From contig NZ_CALPCU010000002.1 of NCBI RefSeq assembly GCF_943193085.1, positions 86,695 to 150,694 on the forward strand: a stretch of DNA of 64,000 nt, written 5' to 3'. Position numbers and translations under genes: made by a program. The notes below the pieces were generated by a model that was not told where the DNA came from, ran no database searches, and was given only the letters and a program-made list of their open reading frames with translations. Shown here piece after piece: positions 1 through 8,866 of this stretch. Within the stretch, counting starts at the first letter, position 1. Every line of letters begins with the position of its first letter. This stretch comes from Vermiculatibacterium agrestimuris (GTDB lineage Bacteria; Bacillota; Clostridia; Oscillospirales; Oscillospiraceae).

Positions 1-593
1 ACATCCAGGTATTGGGTCAGATTCATCATCTCGTTGGCAGAGGCCCGGTCGGTGTCCTCCACCAGGGCCACACAGTCCCCGGGCAGGCCGGCGGAGGCCA
101 GGGCGCGGCGCAGGATGTCCACCGCCATCTGATTGGAGCGGAGGGCCTCCTTTCCGCCCCGCAGAATACAGGCGTTGCCCGATTTCAGGCAGAGGGCGGC
201 GGCGTCCACCGTCACATTGGGCCGGGCCTCGTAGATGATGCCGATGACCCCCAGGGGCACCCGGCGCTGCTCCAGCTTCAGCCCGTTGGGCCGCAGGGTG
301 GTCTTCACCACCTGGCCGACAGGGTCGGGAAGGGCGGCGATCTGCCGCACGCCCTCGGCGATAGCGGCGATGCGCTTTTCATCCAGGGCCAGCCGATCCA
401 AAAGGGACTCCCCCATCCCGCCGGCCCTGGCGGCGTGGAGGTCGGCGGCGTTGGCGGCGAGCCACTCCGAGCGCCGGGAAATCAGTGCGTCCGCAATGGC
501 CAGAAGGGCGGCGTTTTTCTCCTGTGTCCCCGTCACAGCCAGCTGCCGGGCCGCGATCCTGGCAGCCAGGCCCTGGGTCTCCAAAACTGTCAT
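1..593 (-). CDS. proA: Gamma-glutamyl phosphate reductase, partial (3' end beyond window)
   Basis: ProA reduces gamma-glutamyl phosphate to glutamate semialdehyde with NADPH, the second step of proline synthesis. The frame opens at ATG 593 (MTVLETQGLAARIAARQL) and stays open to base 1, giving about 197 residues. RPNGLKLEQRRVPLGVIGII and YEARPNVTVDAAALCLKSGN are typical of the aldehyde-dehydrogenase-fold ProA family. The catalytic cysteine region and the stop lie outside the window. It follows proB by 35 bases on the same strand, so the two form a proBA operon. The ribosome site is weak, which suggests translation partly coupled to proB. Confidence 0.95.
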   Translation of the reverse strand, partial: MTVLETQGLAARIAARQLAVTGTQEKNAALLAIADALISRRSEWLAANAADLHAARAGGMGESLLDRLALDEKRIAAIAEGVRQIAALPDPVGQVVKTTLRPNGLKLEQRRVPLGVIGIIYEARPNVTVDAAALCLKSGNACILRGGKEALRSNQMAVDILRRALASAGLPGDCVALVEDTDRASANEMMNLTQYLD

Positions 594-628
594 AAAAATC
601 AACTCGCTTTATATTTAGGTAGCTTTCT

Positions 629-1420
629 CTATTTTGCCGCGAAACGGGTGCCCACATCCCCGCCCTCCACAATGTCATAGAGGGCGTCCAGCTTGTTCGA
701 ATTGGCGATGACCATGTCGATGCCGTGGGCCATGGAGCGCTTGGCGGCGGTGAGCTTGGTGTACATCCCTCCGGTGCCCCACTTGGTGCCGCCGCCCCCG
801 GCCAGGGCCTCGATCTCCGGAGTGATCGCCTCCACCCGGTGGATCAGCTTGGCCGACCGGTCTTTCCGGGGGTCGGCGTCGTAGAGCCCGTCAATGTCGC
901 TGAGGAGCACCAGCAGGTCGGCCCTGCACAGTCCCGCCACAATGGCGGAGAGAGTGTCATTGTCGCCCAAGACCTTCCTCTGACCGGTCTCGATCTCGGC
1001 GGCGGAGACCGAGTCGTTCTCGTTCACCACCGGGATACAGCCCAGCTCCAGCAGCGCCTCAAAGGTACCTGTGAGGTGCTCGGCCCGGACGGGGTGCTCC
1101 ACATCCTCGCCGGTGAGGAGGATCTGAGCCACCGTCTGGCCGTATTCGGCAAAAAATTTGTCGTAGAGATGCATCAGCTCGCACTGGCCTGCCGCGGCGG
1201 CGGCCTGCTTGAAGCGCAGCTCTGTGGGCCGCTCCTTCAGCCCCAGCTTCCCCGCGCCCACACCGATGGCGCCGGAGGAGACCAGGATCACCTGGTGCCC
1301 CATATTTTTCAAATCGGAGAGCACCCGGGCCAGGGCGTCCATCTCCCGCAGGTTCACTCCGCCTCCCTCCCGCAGGAGGGTGGAGGTGCCCACTTTGACA
1401 ACAAGCCGTTTTTTCTCCAT
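629..1420 (-). CDS. proB: Glutamate 5-kinase, short form without PUA domain
   Basis: ProB phosphorylates L-glutamate to gamma-glutamyl phosphate, the committed and usually proline-inhibited step of proline synthesis. The 263-residue protein carries the amino-acid-kinase fold: VVKVGTSTLL near the start, LVSSGAIGVGAGKLG, the NENDSVS substrate region, GDNDTLSAIVAGLCRADLLV and LLSDIDGLY. It ends where the kinase domain ends, so the roughly 100-residue C-terminal PUA domain of E. coli ProB is absent, as in many Firmicutes. ATG 1420 has an upstream GGAAGGGAG. It is the first gene of proBA and diverges from the trmL-glycolysis operon. Confidence 0.96.
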   Translation of the reverse strand: MEKKRLVVKVGTSTLLREGGGVNLREMDALARVLSDLKNMGHQVILVSSGAIGVGAGKLGLKERPTELRFKQAAAAAGQCELMHLYDKFFAEYGQTVAQILLTGEDVEHPVRAEHLTGTFEALLELGCIPVVNENDSVSAAEIETGQRKVLGDNDTLSAIVAGLCRADLLVLLSDIDGLYDADPRKDRSAKLIHRVEAITPEIEALAGGGGTKWGTGGMYTKLTAAKRSMAHGIDMVIANSNKLDALYDIVEGGDVGTRFAAK

Positions 1421-1452
1421 ATGTATCCGGCTCCCTTCCTCTTTCTGGCGCT

Positions 1453-1480
1453 ATTGTACCACAAGAAGCAGAAGAAGCAA
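1453..1480 (-). promoter_or_regulatory. Candidate sigmaA promoter of proBA
   Basis: On the minus strand TTGCTT (1475-1480) and TACAAT (1453-1458) are 16 bases apart, about 35 bases upstream of proB. The -10 sits in the context GGTACAATAG, which recurs at other promoters in this window. Confidence 0.6.
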
Positions 1481-1587
1481 AGCGCAAAGTGCGCATCCGC
1501 GCTTTTTTCAATTCAACGAATTTTTGCGTAAAATTTTCATCTATTTAAGAAAACTACCCAGTTTTTATGATTTTCTCCTGATTTTAG

Positions 1588-1616
1588 TTGAAATCTTCGA
1601 ATGAATGGGGTACAAT
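1588..1616 (+). promoter_or_regulatory. SigmaA promoter of the trmL-pgk-tpiA-gpmI-eno operon
   Basis: TTGAAA (1588-1593), a 17-base spacer and TACAAT (1611-1616) lie 33 bases upstream of trmL in an AT-rich stretch of an otherwise GC-rich region. A strong AAAAAGGAGGG ribosome site follows. No other good promoter is visible before eno, so this probably drives the whole glycolytic operon. Confidence 0.75.
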
Positions 1617-1648
1617 AGCCGGAGCGACCAAAAAGGAGGGAGCGCTCC

Positions 1649-2179
1649 ATGCTGAATATTGTTTTGGTGGAGCCTGAGATCCCCCCGAATACCGGCAACG
1701 TGGCCCGCACCTGTGCCGCCACCGGCATCCGTCTTCATCTGGTGGAGCCCCTGGGCTTCGATATCAGCGACAAGGCGGTGAAGCGGGCCGGTCTGGACTA
1801 TTGGCACCTGGTAGACCTTCACGTGTGGAGCTCCCTGGACGAGCTTTTTGCCCGGGAGGATCCCCAGGATATCTGGCTGGCCACCGCCAAAGCCCCCAGA
1901 AGCTACGCCGACCCCGGCGTCACCTTCCGGGACGGGTGCTGGCTGTTTTTCGGCAAGGAGACCAAAGGTCTGCCCCAGGCGTTCCGGTACGCCCATGCCC
2001 AGCGCTGTATCCGCATCCCCATCCGTTCAGACGCAAGGTGTCTGAACCTGTCTAACTCCGTTGCCATCCTCGCTTACGAGGCCCTGCGGCAAACCGGCTT
2101 TTCCGGTCTGAGCCCTATGGGAGAGATGGCGCGGGACACATCCCCGGCGGAATTTGAACAAGGAGGGCAAACACCATGA
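1649..2179 (+). CDS. trmL: tRNA (cytidine/uridine-34-2'-O)-methyltransferase
   Basis: TrmL methylates the 2'-OH of the wobble nucleotide 34 of tRNA-Leu isoacceptors using S-adenosylmethionine. The 176-residue protein is a minimal SPOUT domain: LVEPEIPPNTGNVARTCAAT at the N-terminus, FGKETKGLPQ in the middle, and IPIRSDARCLNLSNSVAILA forming the knotted SAM-binding end. Length matches the family. Its stop overlaps the pgk start as ATGA (2176-2179) and it contains the pgk ribosome site, so pgk translation is coupled to it. Heading a glycolysis operon is unusual for this gene. SpoU-type methyltransferases of other specificity are a lesser alternative. Confidence 0.92.
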   Translation: MLNIVLVEPEIPPNTGNVARTCAATGIRLHLVEPLGFDISDKAVKRAGLDYWHLVDLHVWSSLDELFAREDPQDIWLATAKAPRSYADPGVTFRDGCWLFFGKETKGLPQAFRYAHAQRCIRIPIRSDARCLNLSNSVAILAYEALRQTGFSGLSPMGEMARDTSPAEFEQGGQTP

Positions 2180-3456
2180 ACTACAATAAGAAGACAGTCA
2201 AAGACGTAGATGTAAAGGGCAAGAAAGTCCTGCTTCGCTGTGATTTCAACGTACCTCTCGCCAAGGACGGCAGCGGCGTCATCACCGATGATAAGCGCAT
2301 CCGGGCCGCCCTGCCCACCATCCAGTACCTGCTGGAGGGCGGCGCCGCCGTCATCGCCTGCTCCCATATGGGCAAGCCTGAGGCCAGCTTCGACAAGTGG
2401 GTCAAAAAGCAGACCGAGAAGGGGAAGGATCCCGCCTCCCTCACCGAGGAGAAGTGGAAAAAGTCTCTTCAGGAGCTGCGCATGGAGCCCGTGGCCGCCC
2501 GCCTTTCCGAGCTGCTGGGTAAGCCGGTGATCCTGGCCGACGACGTGGTGGGCCCCGACGCCACCGCCAAGGCCGCCGCGCTCAAGAGCGGCGAGATCAT
2601 GCTCCTGCAGAACACCCGCTTTGAGAAGGGCGAGACCAAGGGCGATGCCGAGCTGGCCAAGAAGATGGCCGCCCTGACCGGGGAGAACGGCCTTTATGTC
2701 TCCGACGCCTTCGGCGCCGTCCACCGCGCCCATGCCTCCACCGCGGTGGTGGCCGACTACCTGCCCGCCGTCAGCGGCTTCCTCATTCAGAAGGAGCTGG
2801 AAATCATCGGCGGGGCCCTGGCCGATCCCAAGCGGCCCCTGGTGGCCATCCTGGGCGGCAGCAAGGTCTCCTCCAAGATCGGCGTCATCAACAACCTGCT
2901 GGAGATCGCCGACACCATCATCATCGGCGGCGGCATGGCCTACACCTTCTCCGCCGCCCAGGGCGGCAAGGTGGGCAGCAGCCTTCTGGAAAGCGACTGG
3001 ATGGATTACTCCAAGGAGATGGTGGAAAAGGCCGCGGCCAAGGGCGTGAAGCTCCTTCTGCCGGTAGACACCGTCATCGCCGACAAGTTTGCCGCCGACG
3101 CCGACAGCCGGGTGGTGGCCATCGGCGAGATCCCCGACGGCTGGATGGGTCTGGACATCGGCCCTGAGACCGTGAAGCTCTACTGCGACGCGGTGAAGGG
3201 TGCGGGCACCGTCATCTGGAACGGCCCCATGGGGGTCTTTGAGTTCGAGAAGTTCGCCGCCGGCACCAAGGCGGTGGCCCAGGCTCTCAGCGAGACCAGC
3301 GCCATCACCATCATCGGCGGCGGCGACAGCGCGGCCGCTGTCCAGCAGCTGGGCTATGCCGACAAGATGACCCACATCAGCACCGGCGGCGGCGCCAGTT
3401 TGGAGTTCATGGAGGGCAAGGAGCTGCCCGGCGTCGCTTGCCTTTTGGATGCGTAA
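2176..3456 (+). CDS. pgk: Phosphoglycerate kinase
   Basis: Pgk transfers the 1-phosphate of 1,3-bisphosphoglycerate to ADP, the first substrate-level ATP of glycolysis, in the cytosol. Key segments are RCDFNVPL (21-28), the SHMGKPEA substrate loop, GGSKVSSKIGVI, WNGPMGVFE and the GGGDSAAAVQQLG nucleotide-binding end. At 426 residues it is about 25-30 longer than the common 395-400. The extra length is a lysine-rich insert around residues 70-98, after the HMGKPE loop. AGGAGGG at 2161 precedes ATG 2176. It is the second gene of the operon and is joined to trmL by a 4-base overlap. Confidence 0.97.
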   Translation: MNYNKKTVKDVDVKGKKVLLRCDFNVPLAKDGSGVITDDKRIRAALPTIQYLLEGGAAVIACSHMGKPEASFDKWVKKQTEKGKDPASLTEEKWKKSLQELRMEPVAARLSELLGKPVILADDVVGPDATAKAAALKSGEIMLLQNTRFEKGETKGDAELAKKMAALTGENGLYVSDAFGAVHRAHASTAVVADYLPAVSGFLIQKELEIIGGALADPKRPLVAILGGSKVSSKIGVINNLLEIADTIIIGGGMAYTFSAAQGGKVGSSLLESDWMDYSKEMVEKAAAKGVKLLLPVDTVIADKFAADADSRVVAIGEIPDGWMGLDIGPETVKLYCDAVKGAGTVIWNGPMGVFEFEKFAAGTKAVAQALSETSAITIIGGGDSAAAVQQLGYADKMTHISTGGGASLEFMEGKELPGVACLLDA

Positions 3457-3491
3457 GATCCTCATTTTATTGGAAAAGGAGCCATTTACCC

Positions 3492-4265
3492 GTGAATAGA
3501 AGATACCGCAAGACCATCATCGCCGGAAACTGGAAGATGAACAAAACCCTCAGCGAGACCCGGGCCTTTGCCGAAGAACTCAAGCCTCTGCTGGGCCGAC
3601 CCAAGTGGTGCGAGGTGGTGCTGTGCACTCCCTTTGTCAACCTTCAGGCCGCCACCCGCCTGTTCAAGGACAGCCGGGTATCCATCGCCGCCGAGAACTG
3701 CCACTACGAGTCCTCCGGCGCCTATACCGGCGAGGTGTCCCCCGAGATGCTCAAGGACATCGGCGTAAAGTATGTCATCATCGGCCACTCCGAGCGCCGG
3801 CAATATTACAACGAGACCGACTTCACCGTCAACAAGAAGGTGAAGGCCGCCCTGGAGGCGGGTCTCAGGCCCATCGTCTGCGTGGGTGAGAGCCTGGAGC
3901 AGCGGGAGCTGGGGGTGACCCTGGAGCTTATCACCTATCAGGTCAAGTGCGCCCTCAGCGGCGTCAGCGCCGAAAAGATGCGCCACGTGGTCTTCGCCTA
4001 CGAGCCCATCTGGGCCATCGGCACCGGCAAGACCGCCACCTCCGCCGAGGCCCAGGAGGTCTGCGAGCACATCCGCACCATCATCCGCAAGCTCTACGGG
4101 GCTCGGGTGGCCCGCTCGGTGACCATCCAGTACGGCGGCTCCATGAACGCCAAGAATGCCTATGAGCTTCTGGGCCAGCCCGACATCGACGGCGGGCTCA
4201 TCGGCGGCGCCAGCCTGAAGGCTGACCAGTTCGTGGAGATCGTCAACGCCGCGAATCAAGATTAA
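3492..4265 (+). CDS. tpiA: Triosephosphate isomerase
   Basis: TpiA interconverts dihydroxyacetone phosphate and glyceraldehyde 3-phosphate. The 257-residue product has the full TIM signature: GNWKMNKT (substrate lysine), GHSERR (catalytic His), AYEPIWAIGTGKTAT (catalytic Glu) and the phosphate-binding YGGSMNAKN and GLIGGASL. I place the start at GTG 3492, which follows AAAAGGAG with normal spacing. An upstream in-frame ATG at 3438 would overlap the end of pgk and add an N-terminus absent from the family. It lies 35 bases after pgk in the same operon. Confidence 0.96.
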   Translation: MNRRYRKTIIAGNWKMNKTLSETRAFAEELKPLLGRPKWCEVVLCTPFVNLQAATRLFKDSRVSIAAENCHYESSGAYTGEVSPEMLKDIGVKYVIIGHSERRQYYNETDFTVNKKVKAALEAGLRPIVCVGESLEQRELGVTLELITYQVKCALSGVSAEKMRHVVFAYEPIWAIGTGKTATSAEAQEVCEHIRTIIRKLYGARVARSVTIQYGGSMNAKNAYELLGQPDIDGGLIGGASLKADQFVEIVNAANQD

Positions 4266-4282
4266 ACGAGGCGAGGTATTTT

Positions 4283-5806
4283 ATGAGTAAAACACCTACC
4301 ACCCTCATCATCATGGACGGCTTTGGCCTCCGGGATGAGACCATGGGCAACGCCATTGCCAATGCCCGCAAGCCCTTTTTGGAGAAGGTCTTTGAGGGAT
4401 GTCCCGGCTGCAAGCTCTCCGCCTCCGGACTGGATGTGGGTCTCCCCGACGGCCAGATGGGCAACTCCGAGGTGGGCCACACCAATATCGGCGCGGGCCG
4501 GGTGGTCTTCCAGGATCTGCCCAAGATCACCAAGGCCATCGAGGACGGGACATTTTTCCAGAACAAGGCCTATCAGGACGCCATGCTCTCCGCCAAGGCC
4601 GCGGGCAGAGCCGTCCACATTTTCGGTCTGATGTCCAACGGCGGCGTCCACAGCCACATCACCCATATTGAGGCCGCGGTGAAGATGGCCCACGACCTGG
4701 GCTGCGAGAAGATCTTTGTCCACTGCTTTATGGACGGCCGGGACGTGCCTCCCACCTCGGGCAAGGGCTTTGTGGCCCAGATGAAGAAGACCTGCGACCA
4801 GTATGGGGCGCAGATCGCCACCATCTCCGGCCGCTACTACGCCATGGACCGGGACACCAACTGGGATCGGGTGGAGAGAGCCTATAAGGCCATGGTCTAC
4901 GGCGAGAGCGCCGAGCGCTTCATTGGCGACCCTGTGGGCGCCATGGAGGCCAGCTACGCCGCTGACGTCACCGACGAGTTCGTCATCCCCGTCATCACCG
5001 CCGAGAACGCGGAGATTGGCGAGGGGGACAGCATCATCTTCATGAACTTCCGCCCCGACCGGGCCCGGGAGATCACCCGCACCTTTGTGGATCCCGGCTT
5101 CAACGGCTTTGAGCGGAAGAAGGGCTTCTTCCATGTAAACTACGTCTGCACCACCTCCTACGACGCGTCCATGCCCAATGTGGAGGTGGCCTTCCCCAAG
5201 GAGAGTCTGAACAACATCTTCGGCGAATATATCTCCCAGCAGGGCATGACCCAGCTGCGCATCGCGGAGACAGAGAAGTACGCCCACGTCACCTTCTTCT
5301 TTAACGGCGGCGTGGAGACCGTCTTCCCCGGGGAAGACCGGGTGCTCATCCCCTCCCCCAAGGTTCCCACCTACGATATGAAGCCCGACATGTCCGCCCG
5401 CGAGGTGGCCGCCGAGGCGGTACGCCGCATTGAGAGCGGCGAATACGATGTGATCATCCTCAACTTTGCCAACTGCGACATGGTGGGCCACACCGGCGTT
5501 TACGAGGCCGCCCGCCTTGCCGTGGAGACGGTGGACGAGTGCGTGGGCCAGGTGGTGGAGGCCACCCAGAAGATGGGCGGCGTGGCTCTTATCACCGCCG
5601 ACCACGGCAACGCCGACCGGATGCTGGAGCCTGACGGCGTGACCCCCTATACCGCCCACACCACCAACCTGGTGCCCTTCTATATCGTGGGCGCGGACGT
5701 GAAGCTGCGGGATGGCAAGCTGTGCGACATCGCCCCCACCATGCTGGATCTCATGGGCCTGCAAAAGCCCAGGGAGATGACGGGGGATACCCTCATCCAG
5801 TCCTAA
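4283..5806 (+). CDS. gpmI: 2,3-bisphosphoglycerate-independent phosphoglycerate mutase
   Basis: GpmI interconverts 3- and 2-phosphoglycerate through a phosphoserine intermediate and needs Mn2+. The 507-residue protein belongs to the alkaline-phosphatase superfamily: IIMDGFGLRDE (metal ligand), MGNSEVGHTNIGAGR (nucleophilic Ser), MDGRDVPP, MNFRPDRARE and the metal-binding NCDMVGHTG and ITADHGNADRM. Length is normal. It starts 17 bases after tpiA. Its Mn2+ dependence may be worth recalling given the Mn2+ riboswitch elsewhere in the window, though no regulatory link is visible here. Confidence 0.97.
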   Translation: MSKTPTTLIIMDGFGLRDETMGNAIANARKPFLEKVFEGCPGCKLSASGLDVGLPDGQMGNSEVGHTNIGAGRVVFQDLPKITKAIEDGTFFQNKAYQDAMLSAKAAGRAVHIFGLMSNGGVHSHITHIEAAVKMAHDLGCEKIFVHCFMDGRDVPPTSGKGFVAQMKKTCDQYGAQIATISGRYYAMDRDTNWDRVERAYKAMVYGESAERFIGDPVGAMEASYAADVTDEFVIPVITAENAEIGEGDSIIFMNFRPDRAREITRTFVDPGFNGFERKKGFFHVNYVCTTSYDASMPNVEVAFPKESLNNIFGEYISQQGMTQLRIAETEKYAHVTFFFNGGVETVFPGEDRVLIPSPKVPTYDMKPDMSAREVAAEAVRRIESGEYDVIILNFANCDMVGHTGVYEAARLAVETVDECVGQVVEATQKMGGVALITADHGNADRMLEPDGVTPYTAHTTNLVPFYIVGADVKLRDGKLCDIAPTMLDLMGLQKPREMTGDTLIQS

Positions 5807-5820
5807 CTCATGTGTACCCT

Positions 5821-5836
5821 GGGGCGAAATTGCCCC
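5821..5836 (+). other. Small hairpin in the gpmI-eno spacer
   Basis: GGGGC, a six-base loop and GCCCC form a short hairpin in the 54-base gap before eno. There is no U-run, so it is not a terminator. It could be an mRNA processing or stability element. Confidence 0.4.
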
Positions 5837-5860
5837 TGAATACGAAAGGAGATCATTATT

Positions 5861-7162
<1,302 letters not shown>

Positions 7163-7170
7163 GAACGAAG

Positions 7171-7291
7171 AGTGGAGCAGGGGAATGCCGAGGGCGCAAC
7201 GACAGAGCGAAGCGAAATTTTGATGAGCTGCAGGCTCAAAGAGATTTTGCGCAGTCGGAGGAGTTGCGCCCGAGGCGTCCACCCTCCTGCG
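7171..7291. repeat. Imperfect palindromic element downstream of eno
   Basis: An outer inverted repeat joins GGGCGCAAC (left arm, about 7192-7200) with GTTGCGCCC (7263-7271). The match extends imperfectly outward to GCAGG/CCTGC at about 7177 and 7290. Inside, TGAGC/GCTCA flanks a five-base TGCAG loop, itself bordered by GCGAAA and TTTGCGC stretches. No reading frame is credible. The nested organisation resembles small mobile or REP-like palindromes in Firmicute intergenic DNA. That membership is my inference. Confidence 0.55.
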
Positions 7292-7315
7292 TAGCTTGAC
7301 AGCCTCTGCATGAGA

Positions 7316-7345
7316 AAAGACCGGCCCGTCTGGGCCGGTCTTTTT
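7316..7345. terminator. Bidirectional intrinsic terminator between eno and prfB
   Basis: AAGACCGGCCC, a GTCT loop and GGGCCGGTCTT are followed by T5 on the plus strand and by an equivalent T-run on the minus strand. The hairpin lies between convergent eno and prfB and suits both. Confidence 0.9.
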
Positions 7346-7355
7346 CGTTCTTTTA

Positions 7356-8486
7356 TTACTTTGTCGCCCAATTGCCCGTGGCGGCACATTTCAGGTAGGC
7401 GTTGATGAAGCCGTCCAGGTTGCCGTCCATCACAGAATCAATGTTGCTGGTCTCAAAGTTGGTGCGCAGATCCTTCACCATCTGATAGGGCATGAACACA
7501 TAAGAGCGGATCTGGCTGCCCCACTCGATCTTCAGCTGCACGCCCTTTAGATCGGAGATCTTCTCCGCCTTCTCCTGCATCTGCAGCTCCACCAGCTTGG
7601 CCCGGAGCATCCGCATACAGTTTTCCTTGTTCTGGAACTGGCTGCGCTCCTCCTGGCTGGCCACCACGATGCCCGTGGCCTTGTGGATGAGCCGCACGGC
7701 GGAGGAGGTCTTGTTGATGTGCTGGCCGCCGGCGCCCGAGGCCCGGTAGACCTGCATCTCGTAATCCTCGTCCTTGATCACGATGTCCGCATCCTCCGGC
7801 AGGTCGGGCATCACCTCCACCGAGGCGAAGGAGGTCTGCCTTCTGGCGTTGGCGTCGAAGGGAGACACCCGCACCAGCCGGTGCACCCCGTGCTCGCCCC
7901 GCAGACAGCCGTATACGTTCTCCCCCTCGATCATGATGGTAGCCGACTTGATACCCGCCTCATCCGCCTCCTGGTAGTCCATGATCTTGTAGGTAAATCC
8001 CTTGCGCTCCACCCAGCGGGTGTACATGCGGTAGAGCATCTGGGCCCAGTCCTGGGCTTCGGTGCCGCCGGCGCCGGGGTGGATGGTCAGGATGACGTTG
8101 GAAGCGTCGTACTCCCCGGTGAGCAGGGTGGAAAGGCGCGCCTCCTCCATCTCCTCCTCCAGCTTGGCAAAGCCCTCTTCCAGCTCGGGCAGAAGGCTCT
8201 CGTCCTCCATCTCATTGCCCATCTCGCACAGGGTGAGCAGGTCGTCCCACTCCCCCTCCCGCTTCTTCTGGTTTTCCAGCTTGCCGCGAAGGGTATTCAT
8301 CCGCCGGGTGGCCTTCTGGGACTTTTCCAAATCGTCCCAGAATCCCTCGCTGGCGCTTTCCGACTCCAGCATCTCCAGCTCCCGGGCGGCGGCGTCCAGA
8401 TCCAGCGCCTGACTCAGATCGTCCAGCGCGGGCTTGAGGTTATTCAGCCGCACCTTGTATTCGTCAAATTGAAGCATAGTCCACAC
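7356..8486 (-). CDS. prfB: Peptide chain release factor 2, encoded without frameshift
   Basis: RF2 recognises UGA and UAA stop codons and triggers release of the finished peptide on the ribosome. The 376-residue protein has an acidic coiled N-terminal domain, the SPF tripeptide (208-210) that reads the stop codon, and the GGQ motif (253-255, in ASGAGGQHINKT) for peptidyl-tRNA hydrolysis. Many bacteria encode RF2 through a programmed +1 frameshift at an early in-frame UGA. Here the frame is continuous and no such site is visible. The start may be GTG 8486 or ATG 8477; neither ribosome site is strong. Confidence 0.96.
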   Translation of the reverse strand: MWTMLQFDEYKVRLNNLKPALDDLSQALDLDAAARELEMLESESASEGFWDDLEKSQKATRRMNTLRGKLENQKKREGEWDDLLTLCEMGNEMEDESLLPELEEGFAKLEEEMEEARLSTLLTGEYDASNVILTIHPGAGGTEAQDWAQMLYRMYTRWVERKGFTYKIMDYQEADEAGIKSATIMIEGENVYGCLRGEHGVHRLVRVSPFDANARRQTSFASVEVMPDLPEDADIVIKDEDYEMQVYRASGAGGQHINKTSSAVRLIHKATGIVVASQEERSQFQNKENCMRMLRAKLVELQMQEKAEKISDLKGVQLKIEWGSQIRSYVFMPYQMVKDLRTNFETSNIDSVMDGNLDGFINAYLKCAATGNWATK

Positions 8487-8526
8487 TCACATTTCCAAAA
8501 AAATCGGCTATGAAATCAGCTCCATT

Positions 8527-8555
8527 ATTATATCCAAGCAGGGGCTTTTTGTAAA
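8527..8555 (-). promoter_or_regulatory. SigmaA promoter of prfB
   Basis: On the minus strand TTTACA (8550-8555), a 17-base spacer and a perfect TATAAT (8527-8532) lie about 40-50 bases upstream of the prfB start. Confidence 0.8.
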
Positions 8556-8586
8556 GGAGAAATCGCCCAACAGCCCGGAAAAGCGC

Positions 8587-8608
8587 AAAAACCGCCCCTT
8601 GGGGCGGT
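8587..8608 (-). terminator. Orphan terminator-like hairpin upstream of prfB
   Basis: ACCGCCCC, TT and GGGGCGGT form a tight stem. On the minus strand it is followed by TTTTTGCGCTTTT, the terminator-like orientation. It sits upstream of the prfB promoter, with no minus-strand gene before it in the 250 bases examined. It may shield prfB from antisense read-through or mark an unseen small RNA. Confidence 0.5.
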
Positions 8609-8773
8609 CTTTGAGTCTCATCGGTCACTGGGGACGGCGGTGGGTGGGGCGGAAAAGATCAAGTCATCCACGTCCCCTTTTTCTCCGCCGCCCCGGGTGG
8701 GCAGGGTCTTCTCCTCCACAGCGGCGCCTCCTCTCGGCAAAGGTTACTTCCTCCCATCTTATGCGCCCCCTGG

Positions 8774-8805
8774 GAAAAAGATTCCGCCGCTGTGGGATCT
8801 TTTTC
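8774..8805 (+). promoter_or_regulatory. Inverted repeat abutting the -35 of the CAT-like gene
   Basis: GAAAAAGAT (8774-8782) and ATCTTTTTC (8797-8805) are perfect 9-base inverted arms with a 14-base loop. They end exactly where the -35 box begins. It could be an operator or an upstream terminator. Confidence 0.4.
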
Positions 8806-8834
8806 TTGTCATCCTCCCCCCTGTGTGGTATAGT
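8806..8834 (+). promoter_or_regulatory. SigmaA promoter of the CAT-like gene
   Basis: TTGTCA (8806-8811), a 17-base spacer and TATAGT (8829-8834) lie about 33 bases before the ATG. AAAAGGAGG at 8850-8857 is the ribosome site. Confidence 0.8.
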
Positions 8835-8866
8835 AGACAAACTCACCCCAAAAGGAGGTACCGGAC

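Larger units (their letters stand above)
8487..8866. other. 380-base divergent intergenic region, no gene seen
   Basis: This region between prfB (-) and the CAT-like gene (+) holds the two promoters listed separately, a terminator-like hairpin at 8587-8608 and an inverted repeat at 8774-8805. The stretch 8613-8770 is GC-rich. Its short open frames on both strands lack ribosome sites and recognisable sequence. I see no RNA family I can name in it. Confidence 0.5.

Noticed and set aside
3438..3491. ATG 3438 as the tpiA start
   Set aside because: It lies inside pgk and adds 18 residues foreign to TIM. GTG 3492 has the correctly spaced AGGAG.
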